From positions 1,984,001 through 2,048,000 of the forward strand of contig NZ_JAHOPB010000001.1 in NCBI RefSeq assembly GCF_019039055.1: 64,000 bases of DNA, written 5' to 3'. The notes under the pieces are model-generated. The model saw nothing but the letters and a program-made list of their open reading frames with translations. It was not told the origin of the DNA and searched no databases. Positions within the stretch are counted from its first letter, which is position 1, and every line of letters begins with the position of its first letter. This stretch comes from Reyranella humidisoli (GTDB lineage Bacteria > Pseudomonadota > Alphaproteobacteria > Reyranellales > Reyranellaceae). The position numbers were made by a program, and so were the translations under genes. This document shows, piece by piece, positions 16,152-24,564 of the stretch.

Positions 16152-16748
16152 TCAGGGTGTCCGCGTACACCGCATCGGCGGAGCGCCGTATCCCCACGTC
16201 ACCACGGCCGTGCCCTCCTTCTCGGTGAAGGTTTCGTTCCGGCCGACATATTTCGTATCCGGTCCGCCATGCTCGCGGACCATCAGCGACGTCGAGTCGC
16301 CGCGCTCGGCGATCAGCGTCCTTGGGTCCGTCGGGAAGAACGTCACGACGAGTTCGTTGCGGCGGTCGCCGTCGCAGAAGAAGGTTGCGGGACCGGTGCC
16401 GGTCACCAGTCGATAGCGTGCCTGGAGCGAGACGATCCGCTGCCGGTATTCGGCTTCGACGCAGGACCGCTTGTCGTCGCTCTTCCAGCAGTCGTTGCGC
16501 CCCCGGATCCAGCCGATCTGCTCGGCCTTCAGGGTGGGCGGGTGTTCGTTGACGGCCTTCCGGGTCGCCGCCTCATAGACCTCGGCCAGCTTGCGATCGA
16601 GGGATGAAAGGGCGGCATCCCCGCAGATCAACGTCTCGATGCTGCCGTCGCGCGCCTTGGCACAATCGAAGGACGGGCTGTCCGCCTGGGCCTGGGCAGT
16701 TGTCGCGAAGGAAAAGGCGAGGGAGAGAGGCAGGGCGAATCGGCGCAT
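16152..16748 (-). CDS. LprI-like (DUF1311) and MliC-like lysozyme inhibitor fusion
   Basis: A 198-residue secreted protein. The signal peptide MRRFALPLSLAFSFATTAQA is followed by an LprI/DUF1311 domain (about 28-105; FDCAKARDGSIETLICGD, QIGWIRGRNDC, SCVEAEYRQRI with four cysteines) and an MliC-like beta domain (about 115-195; ATFFCDGDRRNELVVTF, then YVGRNETFTEKEG and a final Cys). Both domain families inhibit or bind lysozymes in the periplasm, so it probably protects peptidoglycan. Its leader is almost the same as that of the neighbouring DUF2059 gene. Confidence 0.85.
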   Translation of the reverse strand: MRRFALPLSLAFSFATTAQAQADSPSFDCAKARDGSIETLICGDAALSSLDRKLAEVYEAATRKAVNEHPPTLKAEQIGWIRGRNDCWKSDDKRSCVEAEYRQRIVSLQARYRLVTGTGPATFFCDGDRRNELVVTFFPTDPRTLIAERGDSTSLMVREHGGPDTKYVGRNETFTEKEGTAVVTWGYGAPPMRCTRTP

Positions 16749-16756
16749 GGTTTCCT

Positions 16757-18211
16757 TCACGTTCCGAGGGCCAGCAGGACCAGCACCGCCGCAAAACCCG
16801 TCAGCAGCGGCGGCAGCGCGAGCGGCCAGGCGCGGCGGTAGAGGACGGCGTCGGAGGTCGAGAGGGCGAGGATCGCGGCGCCCATCGAGACGCGGATCGG
16901 CGACAGCATGGTGAGGTTCGTGGTGACGCTGTTCTGGACGGCGGCGATCCAGGCGGGATCGACGGCGACAGCGCGTGCAAGCGCGATCTCCATCGGCATC
17001 AGCATGGCGTTGGCCGCCGCACCGCTGCCGGTCAGGAAGCCGCCCACGGCCGCGAACAGCGGCACGCCCAGTGCCGCGCCTCTGCCCGCGACGGCGCGCA
17101 GCGCCTCGGCGATCGAGGTCGCCATGCCGGAGCCTACATAGAATTCGGCCATCACCACGAAGGCCAGCGTCACGGCGCAGGCGCGCCAGGCGCCGGTGAG
17201 CGCCTCCTTCGCGACCCTGCCCAGCGGCGCGCGCGCCAGCGCCACGACCGCGAGGCCGATCGCCAGCAGCCAGAAGCCCGGCGCGTAGAAAGGCGCGAAG
17301 GCCGGCTGGTTGTCGAACGGGCGCATCGCCCCCAGGGGCTTCAGCAGGTCGCGCAGCGGCGCCACCAGCCGCGTGGCGCACAGGACCAGGGTCAGCGCGA
17401 CATAGGGCGCGGCCGTGCGCAGCGTGGCGCGCAGCTGCGCGCCGTCGGGCCGTTCGTCGCGCCAGAAGCGCACCGCGAGCAGGAAGGCGGTGGGCGCTGC
17501 AGCGGCGATCTCGACGTCGCTGTGGCGGTTGGCCAGCCAGATCAGCGCCAGCAGCAGCGCCGTCCACAGCACATCGTCGAGCTTCTGCCGCGCCGGCACG
17601 GGCACACCGGCCTCGCGGGCGAAGCGCCAGTAGAGGGCGAGATAGAGGAAGTGGATCGGCACCTGCAGCACCGCCGAGCCGAGACCCAGCTCGTTGGGCG
17701 TAAGGCCGGCCAGGGTCGCGCCGACGGTGGTGCCGATGGCCAGTGCGCCCCACGGCACCAGCGACTGGCTGTAGAGGCCGAGCAGCAGGGCGGGCATGCC
17801 GCCGATGCCCAGCCGCCGCAGCGCCGCCAGCGCGATGATGTAGCCGACGCCGAAGCCCGTCACCGATTCGGCGAAGGGCGCCAGCAGGAAGCAGACCGAG
17901 AACAGGCGGCGCGGCGTCGCCTCGAGCGCGGCCCCGCCGATCCCCCCGCCGCGCGCGAGGTTGGCGCGGTGGAAGAAGACGCCGGTGACGATGATCGCGA
18001 TGACGTGCCAGGAGAGCCAAAGGCCCGCCGGCACCTCGCGGCGGAACAGCAGCGCCACGGCGGCCGGGCCCTCCGCCTGCATCACCAGCGCGGCCGAGGC
18101 GGCCAGGGTCGCGGCGAGCCCGGCCAGCCCCGCCACGAGGGCGCTGGCGCGGCCCGAGGCGAGGAGGCCCAGGACGAGGAGGAGGGGCAGCAGCGAGAGG
18201 AGCGTCGTCAT
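16757..18211 (-). CDS. L-lactate permease family (LctP/LldP) transporter
   Basis: Integral membrane protein of 484 residues with about 12 hydrophobic segments. The LctP signature PFAESVTGFGVGYIIALAAL sits near residue 112, followed by PWGALAIGTTVGATLAG; the C-terminal half holds GFLTGSGAAANAML and QNSVTTNLTMLSP. The family imports lactate, glycolate or related 2-hydroxy acids with protons. It lies 8 bp upstream of the lysozyme inhibitor gene on the same strand but they need not be related in function. Confidence 0.9.
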   Translation of the reverse strand: MTTLLSLLPLLLVLGLLASGRASALVAGLAGLAATLAASAALVMQAEGPAAVALLFRREVPAGLWLSWHVIAIIVTGVFFHRANLARGGGIGGAALEATPRRLFSVCFLLAPFAESVTGFGVGYIIALAALRRLGIGGMPALLLGLYSQSLVPWGALAIGTTVGATLAGLTPNELGLGSAVLQVPIHFLYLALYWRFAREAGVPVPARQKLDDVLWTALLLALIWLANRHSDVEIAAAAPTAFLLAVRFWRDERPDGAQLRATLRTAAPYVALTLVLCATRLVAPLRDLLKPLGAMRPFDNQPAFAPFYAPGFWLLAIGLAVVALARAPLGRVAKEALTGAWRACAVTLAFVVMAEFYVGSGMATSIAEALRAVAGRGAALGVPLFAAVGGFLTGSGAAANAMLMPMEIALARAVAVDPAWIAAVQNSVTTNLTMLSPIRVSMGAAILALSTSDAVLYRRAWPLALPPLLTGFAAVLVLLALGT

Positions 18212-18333
18212 GCCGGCGTTCTATAGCCTTACCGCACGCCGCATGCTTCGGTTTCGGCCGAAGCGGGGGCGCCGGAAGGGGCCGAAAACGCCGCCTTGCG
18301 CCCGCGCCGGCTTTCCCTTACACCCGCCTCCGC

Positions 18334-18409
18334 GCCCCGATAGCTCAGCTGGTAGAGCACGTCATTCGTAATGATGGGGTCGGCGGTTCGATTCCGTCTC
18401 GGGGCACCA
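18334..18409 (+). tRNA. tRNA-Thr (anticodon CGT)
   Basis: A complete cloverleaf of 76 bases with encoded CCA: acceptor GCCCCGA pairs with TCGGGGC, D-arm GCTC/GAGC, anticodon stem CGTCA/TGATG with loop TTCGTAA (anticodon CGT reading ACG), T-arm GGCGG/CCGTC with TTCGATT. Discriminator A. A truncated integrase gene starts 74 bp downstream, consistent with use of this tRNA as an integration site. Confidence 0.97.
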
Positions 18410-18482
18410 CTACCCAGCCTAAGTTATTGATATTAGTCAGTTCCTGTGCCGGTGGGACAGGCTGTCGAAATGCGGTGGGATA

Positions 18483-18872
18483 CTAGCTGCCCCCCTGCGT
18501 TCTCCTCGGCATCAAGAGATGCATCGCATCGGCGGTCAATCTCGTCCGATTTGCCTTCCTCGTGTAGATCGCTGCCTGCCGTGCACTAGCCCATCCGAAT
18601 ATCGCCATTAGCTGATGCTCCGTGGCCCCGTTCTCTGCGGCAACTGTAGCTCCGGCTTTGCGCAGGCCGTGAGCGGTGCACTCTTCGGGAAGCCCAGCCT
18701 CGCGGCACCACTTCTTCATTCGATTGCCGAAGCCGTTAGACCCGTATGGCTCGCCGAAACTCGTTACCAAGCAGGTGTCCAGGCCTGAAGGCGTGGCGTC
18801 GATACTCGCCTGTAGCCGACCGTGATTAGGAGCGCTCAAGAGTGCGACAGGCCGGTCTGGCCCGAGCTTCCA
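18483..18872 (-). pseudogene. Tyrosine recombinase (phage-type integrase), C-terminal fragment
   Basis: About 130 codons of catalytic domain: the HGLRKAGATVAAENGATEHQ box with the His-x-x-Arg pair, then FGWASARQAAIYTRKA with the nucleophile Tyr. The core-binding domain and first catalytic Arg are missing: the frame hits TGA at 18875-18873, and no remainder is visible before the kinase promoter. A TTG at 18839 could restart translation but the product would lack half the active site. It lies just after tRNA-Thr, so it is the remnant of an integrated element. Confidence 0.85.
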
Positions 18873-18893
18873 TCAGGAACGCCCACGAAATCC

Positions 18894-18950
18894 GTTGCAA
18901 ATTGCAAAGGAAGGGGGTGGCTAGTCCAGAGTTGCGTCGCAAATTGCAAC
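18894..18950. promoter_or_regulatory. Paired upstream activator sites for the kinase promoter
   Basis: Two 15-bp sites, 42 bp apart (four helical turns): GTTGCAAATTGCAAA at 18894-18908 and GTCGCAAATTGCAAC at 18936-18950. Reversed, they read TTTGCAATTTGCAAC and GTTGCAATTTGCGAC and fit the consensus KTTGCAAYYYGCGAM shared with sites near 23.95 and 28.6 kb. They lie about 122 and 80 bp upstream of a sigma54 promoter, the usual place for NtrC-type enhancers. Confidence 0.72.
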
Positions 18951-19022
18951 GCCAGTAGCGTTCACGACCCTTGGCTCCTCCTCTCAGATAGCGAAAACCC
19001 AGGTTTTCGGCGAAGGTTCGCA

Positions 19023-19038
19023 TGGCGCCGCTTTTGCA
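19023..19038 (+). promoter_or_regulatory. Sigma54 (-24/-12) promoter of the kinase operon
   Basis: TGGCGCCGCTTTTGCA matches the sigma54 pattern TGGCACG-N4-TTGCA with the essential GG and GC exactly 12 bp apart (19024, 19036). The expected start near 19049 leaves a 26-base leader with AGGA before the ATG at 19075. A further motif-like string TTTGCAACCTGCGCC (19033-19047) overlaps the -12 box. Confidence 0.75.
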
Positions 19039-19074
19039 ACCTGCGCCGCTTGGGCTCCCGTTGGACCAGGACAG

Positions 19075-21606
19075 ATGACCGAAGTTGCCGCAGCTACGTC
19101 CCCGCTTCGATATCGGCTTAGCCCGCGCGGCCGCGTGGCGATCGCCGGAGGCGTCCTGACGGTCTGCCTGGTGGTGATAGGCGCAACCCTGATGCTGTGG
19201 CAGGCCCGCAAGACCACGATCGAGGAGTGGAAGGTCAATCTCTCCAACATGTCGACCATCCTGGCGGCCTCGACCAACCAGACCATGAAGGCCGCCGACC
19301 TGGTGCTCAAGAGCATCAGCGACCGCGTGCATGACGCCGACATCGCCAATGAAGGCGAGCTGCGGCGCGAGATGGGCACGCAGGAGATCTTCGACATGCT
19401 GCGCAACAAGGCGAGCAGCGTGCCCCAGGTCGACGTGGCCACCATCGTGGCGTTGAATGGCGATGTCATCAGTTTCACGCGATCCTATCCGCCGCCCCGG
19501 ATCAACCTGGCGGACCGTGACTACTTCAAGGCCCACATGGCCGATCCGCGGCTCGACGTCTTTCTCAGCGCTCCGGTCAAGAACCGGGGAACCGGCACAT
19601 GGACCTTCTATCTCGCCCGCAAGATCCGGAGCCGGACCGGAGAGGTGCTGGGGTTGGTCCTGACGGGCATCGAGAGCAGCTTCTTCCAGGATTTCTTCAA
19701 GGCGGTGAACATCAGTGAAGAGAGCGCGATCTCCCTGTTCCGCAGCGACGGCATCCTGCTCGCCCGCTATCCGACCCGGGAAGACCTGATCGGCAAGTCG
19801 TTTCGCGAGCAGCCCGTGTTCAGCGACATCATCGGGCGCGGCAATGAAGCCGGCGCCACTGTCACGACCGGACCGCGCCTCGCCGACAACTCGGCCAGCC
19901 AGATGCGGATCGTGGCGCCGCGCACGCTGAAGGACTACCCGCTGGTCGTGAACGTGACGGCGAACGAGGGGCTGATCCTCGAACTCTGGTACACCACGGC
20001 GTGGTTCGTCGGCATCGGGACCGCTCTGTTCTCGCTGCTGCTGCTCGGCCTGACCGGCTGGATCGCGACGCTTCTGACCCGCCAGGAGGCGACCATGGCC
20101 GACCTCAGGCGGGCCCGCGGCCACGCCGAAGAGGCGACGCAGGCAAAAACCGACTTCCTCGCGATGATGAGCCACGAAATCCGCACGCCGATGAACGCCG
20201 TCATCGGCATGTCGAACCTGCTGGCCGATACCCCGCTCGAGCAAACGCAAAAGCGTTATGTCCGCATCATCGAGGACTCGGCGGCGCACCTGCTGCAGAT
20301 CATCAACGACATTCTCGATTTCTCGCGCCTCGAGGCCAGGCGTCTAATGGTCGAGAAATCGGACTTCGACCTGCATCGCCTCGCCGAGAGCGCCGTCGAC
20401 ATCGCTCGTGGCCTGCCGGGCGCCGAGCGGGTCGACATCGTGATGGCGTTTGCCGGGAACATCCCGACCTTCGTTTCGGGGGACGGCGACCGGCTGAACC
20501 AGATCTTCCTGAACCTGCTGGGCAACGCCGTGAAATACACAGAGCGGGGCGCGATCACCCTGTCGGCCGCGGTCGTCGAGGGCGCCGCGACCCTGCGAAT
20601 CCGTTTTTCCGTCACGGACACCGGTGTTGGCATCGCGCCGGAGGTTCAGGGCCGGCTGTTCCAGCCGTTCGAGCAGGGAGACCTCCGTCTGGCGCGTCGG
20701 AAGGGCGGCACCGGCCTGGGGTTGGCGATCTGCAAGCGGCTGGTCGATCTCATGGATGGGGAGATCGGTGTCGTAAGCAATCTGGGGCAGGGCTCGACCT
20801 TCTGGTTCGAGCTGCCGTTCGGTCGGGCGATCGATCCCGCGGGTGGTGCCAGGAGCGTCCAGCAGGTCCGGCCGCACGTCCGCAGGAGCCTCCGAATCCT
20901 GGTCGCCGAAGACACGCCGGCGAACCAGATCGTCGCCCGCGCCATGCTCGAGAAGCTTGGCCATCGCGTGCAGGTCGTGTCCGACGGCGGCGAAGCGGTG
21001 GCCGCGGCGCGCAACGGGGCCTTCGACCTGATCCTGATGGACATCCAGATGCCGGGCATGGATGGCTACGAGGCGACCCGGCGCATCAGGAGCCTGGGTG
21101 CGTCGGTCGCGGCGATACCGATCATCGCGCTTACCGCGTTTGCCCAGCCGAGTGATCGGGAAAAGGCCATCGCCACGGGGATGAGCGACCACATCAGCAA
21201 GCCGATTCGCGTCGATGAGCTCAACGCGGCGATTGAGCGAAACGTGATGCCCGGCGGCGACGCCGCACCGATGGCTGCCGGCGCGCTGGACCGAGCCGCG
21301 CTCGACGAGCTGCGCGATGCGGTTGGCCCGGAGTCATTCAGCCGGTTGATCGACGCCTTGATGCGGGACGCCACCCAGTCCCTCGACGAACTGCGCGCCG
21401 CCGGGAGCGACCCAGTCCGGTCGCGCAAGGCCGCCCATCGCCTCGCCGGCCTGTTCGGCCAGTTCGGCGCGACGGATGCCGCCGATGCCGCCGTCGCGGT
21501 CGAGCGCGCCAGCGACGACCAAGTGCGGGCACAGACGGATGTTCTCCTGTCCGCCGGCGACGCTGCCGTCCGGGCGGTCCGTTCGGCCCGACCCGGCGCC
21601 GCATGA
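19075..21606 (+). CDS. Membrane hybrid histidine kinase (Cache-HisKA-HATPase-REC-Hpt)
   Basis: 843 residues. TM1 at about 20-42, a periplasmic Cache-like sensor (50-290), TM2 at about 305-330, HisKA with phospho-accepting His367 in MSHEIRTPMNAVIG, HATPase with NLLGNAVKYTE, DTGVGI and GGTGLGLAI, a receiver with Asp656 in ILMDIQMPGMDG, and a C-terminal Hpt with His788 in AHRLAGLFGQFG. All relay residues are intact, so an H-D-H relay to a separate response regulator is expected. It senses an unknown extracellular or periplasmic cue. Expression appears sigma54-dependent. It overlaps the next kinase by ATGA. Confidence 0.93.
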   Translation: MTEVAAATSPLRYRLSPRGRVAIAGGVLTVCLVVIGATLMLWQARKTTIEEWKVNLSNMSTILAASTNQTMKAADLVLKSISDRVHDADIANEGELRREMGTQEIFDMLRNKASSVPQVDVATIVALNGDVISFTRSYPPPRINLADRDYFKAHMADPRLDVFLSAPVKNRGTGTWTFYLARKIRSRTGEVLGLVLTGIESSFFQDFFKAVNISEESAISLFRSDGILLARYPTREDLIGKSFREQPVFSDIIGRGNEAGATVTTGPRLADNSASQMRIVAPRTLKDYPLVVNVTANEGLILELWYTTAWFVGIGTALFSLLLLGLTGWIATLLTRQEATMADLRRARGHAEEATQAKTDFLAMMSHEIRTPMNAVIGMSNLLADTPLEQTQKRYVRIIEDSAAHLLQIINDILDFSRLEARRLMVEKSDFDLHRLAESAVDIARGLPGAERVDIVMAFAGNIPTFVSGDGDRLNQIFLNLLGNAVKYTERGAITLSAAVVEGAATLRIRFSVTDTGVGIAPEVQGRLFQPFEQGDLRLARRKGGTGLGLAICKRLVDLMDGEIGVVSNLGQGSTFWFELPFGRAIDPAGGARSVQQVRPHVRRSLRILVAEDTPANQIVARAMLEKLGHRVQVVSDGGEAVAAARNGAFDLILMDIQMPGMDGYEATRRIRSLGASVAAIPIIALTAFAQPSDREKAIATGMSDHISKPIRVDELNAAIERNVMPGGDAAPMAAGALDRAALDELRDAVGPESFSRLIDALMRDATQSLDELRAAGSDPVRSRKAAHRLAGLFGQFGATDAADAAVAVERASDDQVRAQTDVLLSAGDAAVRAVRSARPGAA

Positions 21607-23933
21607 GCGACGCGAACAAATCCCCGGGCGGACAAGTCGACGACCAGCCCGACACGATATCCGTGCCGCGAGTCGTGCCGCAGGACCCTGCGCTGCTGCT
21701 CGCGGCCCTCGAAGCCTTGCCCGACGGGTTCGTGCTGTTCGACGCCGACGACCACATCGCCCTGTACAACGAACGCTATCGCGAGATGTATCGCGACAGC
21801 GCCGACCTGATTGCCGTCGGCACCTCCTACGAGCACGGACTCCGGGAAGGCGTGCGGCGCGGGCAGTATCCGGAGGCGCGGGGCCGCGAGGAGGCATGGA
21901 TAGCGGAGCGGCTGCGTCAGCATCGTGATCCTCACGCTCCCATCGAACAGCGCACCGCGGACGGCCGTTGGGTGCGCATTCTCGAGCGCCGGACGCCCAC
22001 GGGCGAGACGGTCGGCCTGCGTGTCGACATCACCCAGATCAAGGAACGCGAAGAGGCACTACAGCGGAGCGAGGAGCGGCTGCGCGCGATCATGGATGCC
22101 ACCCCGGACTGCATATTCTGCGTCGACGGGACAGGCCGGGCCGTGGACGTCAATCAAGCGGTCGAAACCGTGCTCGGCTACCGGCGCGACGATATCATCG
22201 GCCGCCGGCCGGTCGACATCGTGATCCCCGAGCGCTTCCGACCCGGCCTCGAAGTGGGGCTGCGGCGTTACATCGAGGCCGGCGAGGTGCCCGACGGCAA
22301 GGCCCGCCACGAAATGAGGGCGATACGGGCCGACGGCAGCGAGTTCTTCTGCGAGGTCACCATCGCGGCCGCGCGATCGTCGGGACGGCATATGATCGTT
22401 GCGTGCCTGCGCGACGTCACCGCCCGCAAGCAGCGGGAATACGAGCTTCGTCAGGCCAAGGAATCCGCCGACATCGCCAACCGTGCCAAGTCCGACTTCA
22501 TCGCCCGCATGAGCCACGAGATCCGGACGCCGATGAACGCCGTCATCGGTCTGTCGAGCCTGCTGGTCCACACACCGCTGGATGCCGTGCAGAAGCAGCA
22601 CGTCGACCTGATCGAGAAGTCGGCGACTCATCTGCTCTCGCTGATCAACGACATCCTCGATTTTTCCCGCCTCGATGCCGGGCATTCGGAACTCAAGATC
22701 CGCCCTCTCGACGTGCAGGACCTGGTGCAAGGCGCCGTCGCGGTGGCGCGCAGCCTGCCCGGCGCGCCACGGCTCAAGATCTCATCGAATTTGGCGCCCG
22801 ATATCCCGGCCCGACTGAAAGGCGATGCGCGACGGTTGAACCAGATCCTGCTCAATCTGCTGGGGAATGCGGTGAAGTTCACCGATGGCGGTGCCGTGAC
22901 CCTGTCCTGCAGATTGGTCGAACGTCATGGTGGCGCGGCGCGCTTGCGTTTCGCCGTGGAGGATACCGGGATCGGCATCTCGCCGGAGATGCGAAGCCGC
23001 CTCTTCATGCCGTTCGAACAAGGCGCAGAGGCCGCCGCCCGGCAGGCCGGCGGGACCGGGCTGGGACTGGCGATCTGCCGGCAACTCGTCGAAAGCATGG
23101 ACGGAGCCATCGGCGTCGACAGTGCCCCCGGTGCGGGGTCGACATTCTGGTTCGAGCTCGACTTCGATGTCGCTGCCGCCGACGTGGCGGCGGCTGACCT
23201 CCCGGAAGCCCGCGGGCAAAGGCAACTTTTGGTTCTGATGGCGGAGGATGTGCCATCCGGTCAGATCCTGGCCCGTGCGCTGCTGGAGAAGATGGGACAT
23301 CGGGTTGAGATCGAAGCCGACGGTTCCGCCGCGCTCGCCGCTGCGAAGACCGGCCGCTTCGATCTCGTGATGATGAATGTCCGGATGCCGGGCATGGACG
23401 GGCTGGCGGCGAGCCGGGCGATCCGCGCCCTCGAAGGGCCGGCGGCTGCGGTTCCCATCATCGCGCTGACGGCATTCGGCCAGCCCGAGGACAAAGCACG
23501 CGCCCTGGCGGCCGGAGCCGATGACTGTCTTGCCAAGCCGATACGTCCGCACGAGCTTGCGGCCGTGATCGAGCGCGTGACGGCGCGGACGATGCCGGTC
23601 ATGCCGCCGGTGGAGGAAGACGTCGATCGCGTCGCCCTGGAAGAGTTGCGCCAGTCGGTGGGGGTGGAGGCCTTTGAGAGGCTTCTGATGCGGTTTCGGC
23701 AGGATGTAGATGAATCGCTGGACGAACTGGATTCTGCCGCCCAGGCGCGCGATCCGGCACGCCTGCGCAGGGCCGCGCATCGGCTCGCTGGCCTGTTCGG
23801 TCAGTTCGGTGCCATGCGTGCAGCCGAGGCGGCGGCCGCCGTGGAACTGGCCTCCGACGATGACATCGCAGGGCACGTGATGCTCCTGCTCACGAGCGGC
23901 CGACGGGCGCTTGCCGCGATGGAGCGGCCATAG
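21603..23933 (+). CDS. Cytosolic hybrid histidine kinase (PAS-PAS-HisKA-HATPase-REC-Hpt) with altered receiver
   Basis: 776 residues with no membrane segment. A PAS-like region (about 25-145, LEALPDGFVLFDADDHIALY), a second PAS with PAC (155-285, DATPDCIFCVDGTGRAVDVN), HisKA with His305 in MSHEIRTPMNAVIG, HATPase with NLLGNAVKFTD and GGTGLGLAI, a receiver, and an Hpt with His726. The receiver's phospho-accepting Asp is replaced: the sequence is MMNVRMPGMDG with Asn592 where kinase 1 has Asp656. It should not accept phosphate, so either the intact receiver of its partner serves both or this protein has another role. Translationally coupled to the first kinase. Confidence 0.92.
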   Translation: MSDANKSPGGQVDDQPDTISVPRVVPQDPALLLAALEALPDGFVLFDADDHIALYNERYREMYRDSADLIAVGTSYEHGLREGVRRGQYPEARGREEAWIAERLRQHRDPHAPIEQRTADGRWVRILERRTPTGETVGLRVDITQIKEREEALQRSEERLRAIMDATPDCIFCVDGTGRAVDVNQAVETVLGYRRDDIIGRRPVDIVIPERFRPGLEVGLRRYIEAGEVPDGKARHEMRAIRADGSEFFCEVTIAAARSSGRHMIVACLRDVTARKQREYELRQAKESADIANRAKSDFIARMSHEIRTPMNAVIGLSSLLVHTPLDAVQKQHVDLIEKSATHLLSLINDILDFSRLDAGHSELKIRPLDVQDLVQGAVAVARSLPGAPRLKISSNLAPDIPARLKGDARRLNQILLNLLGNAVKFTDGGAVTLSCRLVERHGGAARLRFAVEDTGIGISPEMRSRLFMPFEQGAEAAARQAGGTGLGLAICRQLVESMDGAIGVDSAPGAGSTFWFELDFDVAAADVAAADLPEARGQRQLLVLMAEDVPSGQILARALLEKMGHRVEIEADGSAALAAAKTGRFDLVMMNVRMPGMDGLAASRAIRALEGPAAAVPIIALTAFGQPEDKARALAAGADDCLAKPIRPHELAAVIERVTARTMPVMPPVEEDVDRVALEELRQSVGVEAFERLLMRFRQDVDESLDELDSAAQARDPARLRRAAHRLAGLFGQFGAMRAAEAAAAVELASDDDIAGHVMLLLTSGRRALAAMERP

Positions 23934-23936
23934 CGC

Positions 23937-23980
23937 GTCGCAATTCGCGAAGACCGGGTGGCCTCGTTGCAAAAAGCGAT
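23937..23980. promoter_or_regulatory. Paired upstream activator sites for the cupin promoter
   Basis: GTCGCAATTCGCGAA (23937-23951) and GTTGCAAAAAGCGAT (23966-23980), 29 bp apart, fit the consensus KTTGCAAYYYGCGAM, the second more weakly at its centre. They lie about 104 and 75 bp upstream of the sigma54 element at 24047. Same arrangement as at 18.9 and 28.6 kb. Confidence 0.65.
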
Positions 23981-24046
23981 GGCTTGATTCCGGGGCACTC
24001 CACCAATTGTCATTTGTTTTCAACGTCCTGACGAATTGCGGTCCGC

Positions 24047-24062
24047 TGGCCCGGCCGTTGCA
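24047..24062 (+). promoter_or_regulatory. Sigma54 (-24/-12) promoter of the phosphomannose isomerase cupin
   Basis: TGGCCCGGCCGTTGCA has GG (24048) and GC (24060) 12 bp apart and a perfect TTGCA -12 box. The expected start near 24073 gives a 23-base leader with GCGAGG before the ATG at 24096. Confidence 0.75.
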
Positions 24063-24095
24063 GTTTGGCACCTCGCCACATCTCGCGAGGAAACC

Positions 24096-24470
24096 ATGCA
24101 ATTCAGCGCCGTTGAACATCGCTCCATCGCCACGCCGGTCGTGCGGCCCTGGGGAGCCTACGAATCGATTGCCGCCGATCCTGGCTACCAGGTGAAACGG
24201 ATCGTCGTCGCCCCGGGCGGCAGCCTTTCGCGCCAGCGCCATTCGCAGCGCGCCGAGCACTGGGTCGTGGTCCAGGGTACCGCGATCGTCGAGGTCGACG
24301 GCGTGGAGCGTGAACTGCATCCGGACCAGTCGGTCTACATCCCGTTGCGGGCGATCCATCGCCTGACCAATCGCACGGATCGGCCGCTCGTGCTGATCGA
24401 GGTCCAGTGCGGGGACTATGTCGGCGAAGACGACATCGAGCGCTTCGACGACGTCTACGGCCGGGTCTGA
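24096..24470 (+). CDS. Stand-alone phosphomannose isomerase cupin (AlgA C-terminal domain-like)
   Basis: 124 residues equal to the C-terminal isomerase domain of bifunctional type II mannose-6-phosphate isomerase/GDP-mannose pyrophosphorylase (AlgA/ManC). Visible blocks: RPWGAYESI, YQVKRIVVAPGGSLS, QRHSQRAEHWVVVQGTA, SVYIPLRAIHRLTN, and LIEVQCGDYVGEDDIERFDD, with metal-binding His/Glu in the RAEHW and IH segments. It would convert fructose 6-phosphate to mannose 6-phosphate for GDP-mannose, the precursor used by AlgD encoded downstream. The pyrophosphorylase half is absent. Its own sigma54 promoter and enhancer pair link it to the kinases and algD. Confidence 0.9.
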   Translation: MQFSAVEHRSIATPVVRPWGAYESIAADPGYQVKRIVVAPGGSLSRQRHSQRAEHWVVVQGTAIVEVDGVERELHPDQSVYIPLRAIHRLTNRTDRPLVLIEVQCGDYVGEDDIERFDDVYGRV

Positions 24471-24564
24471 TCCAGCCCTCGGCCATCGCCCCATTCGTTC
24501 CTGAACCGCGCGCGCTCCTCTCGGGGCGGGAAAACGGCGCGCGCCCGTTTGAAAGAGACAGATA

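Noticed and set aside
16604..18226. 540-codon plus-strand frame opposite the lactate permease
   Set aside because: Product is Arg/Gln/Gly-rich low complexity; the minus strand encodes a well-formed membrane transporter.
23984..24006. GATTCCGGGGCACTCCACCA resembles the 3' end of tRNA-Thr and might be an attR site
   Set aside because: Matches are split by small gaps and do not form the exact direct repeat expected of an attachment site.
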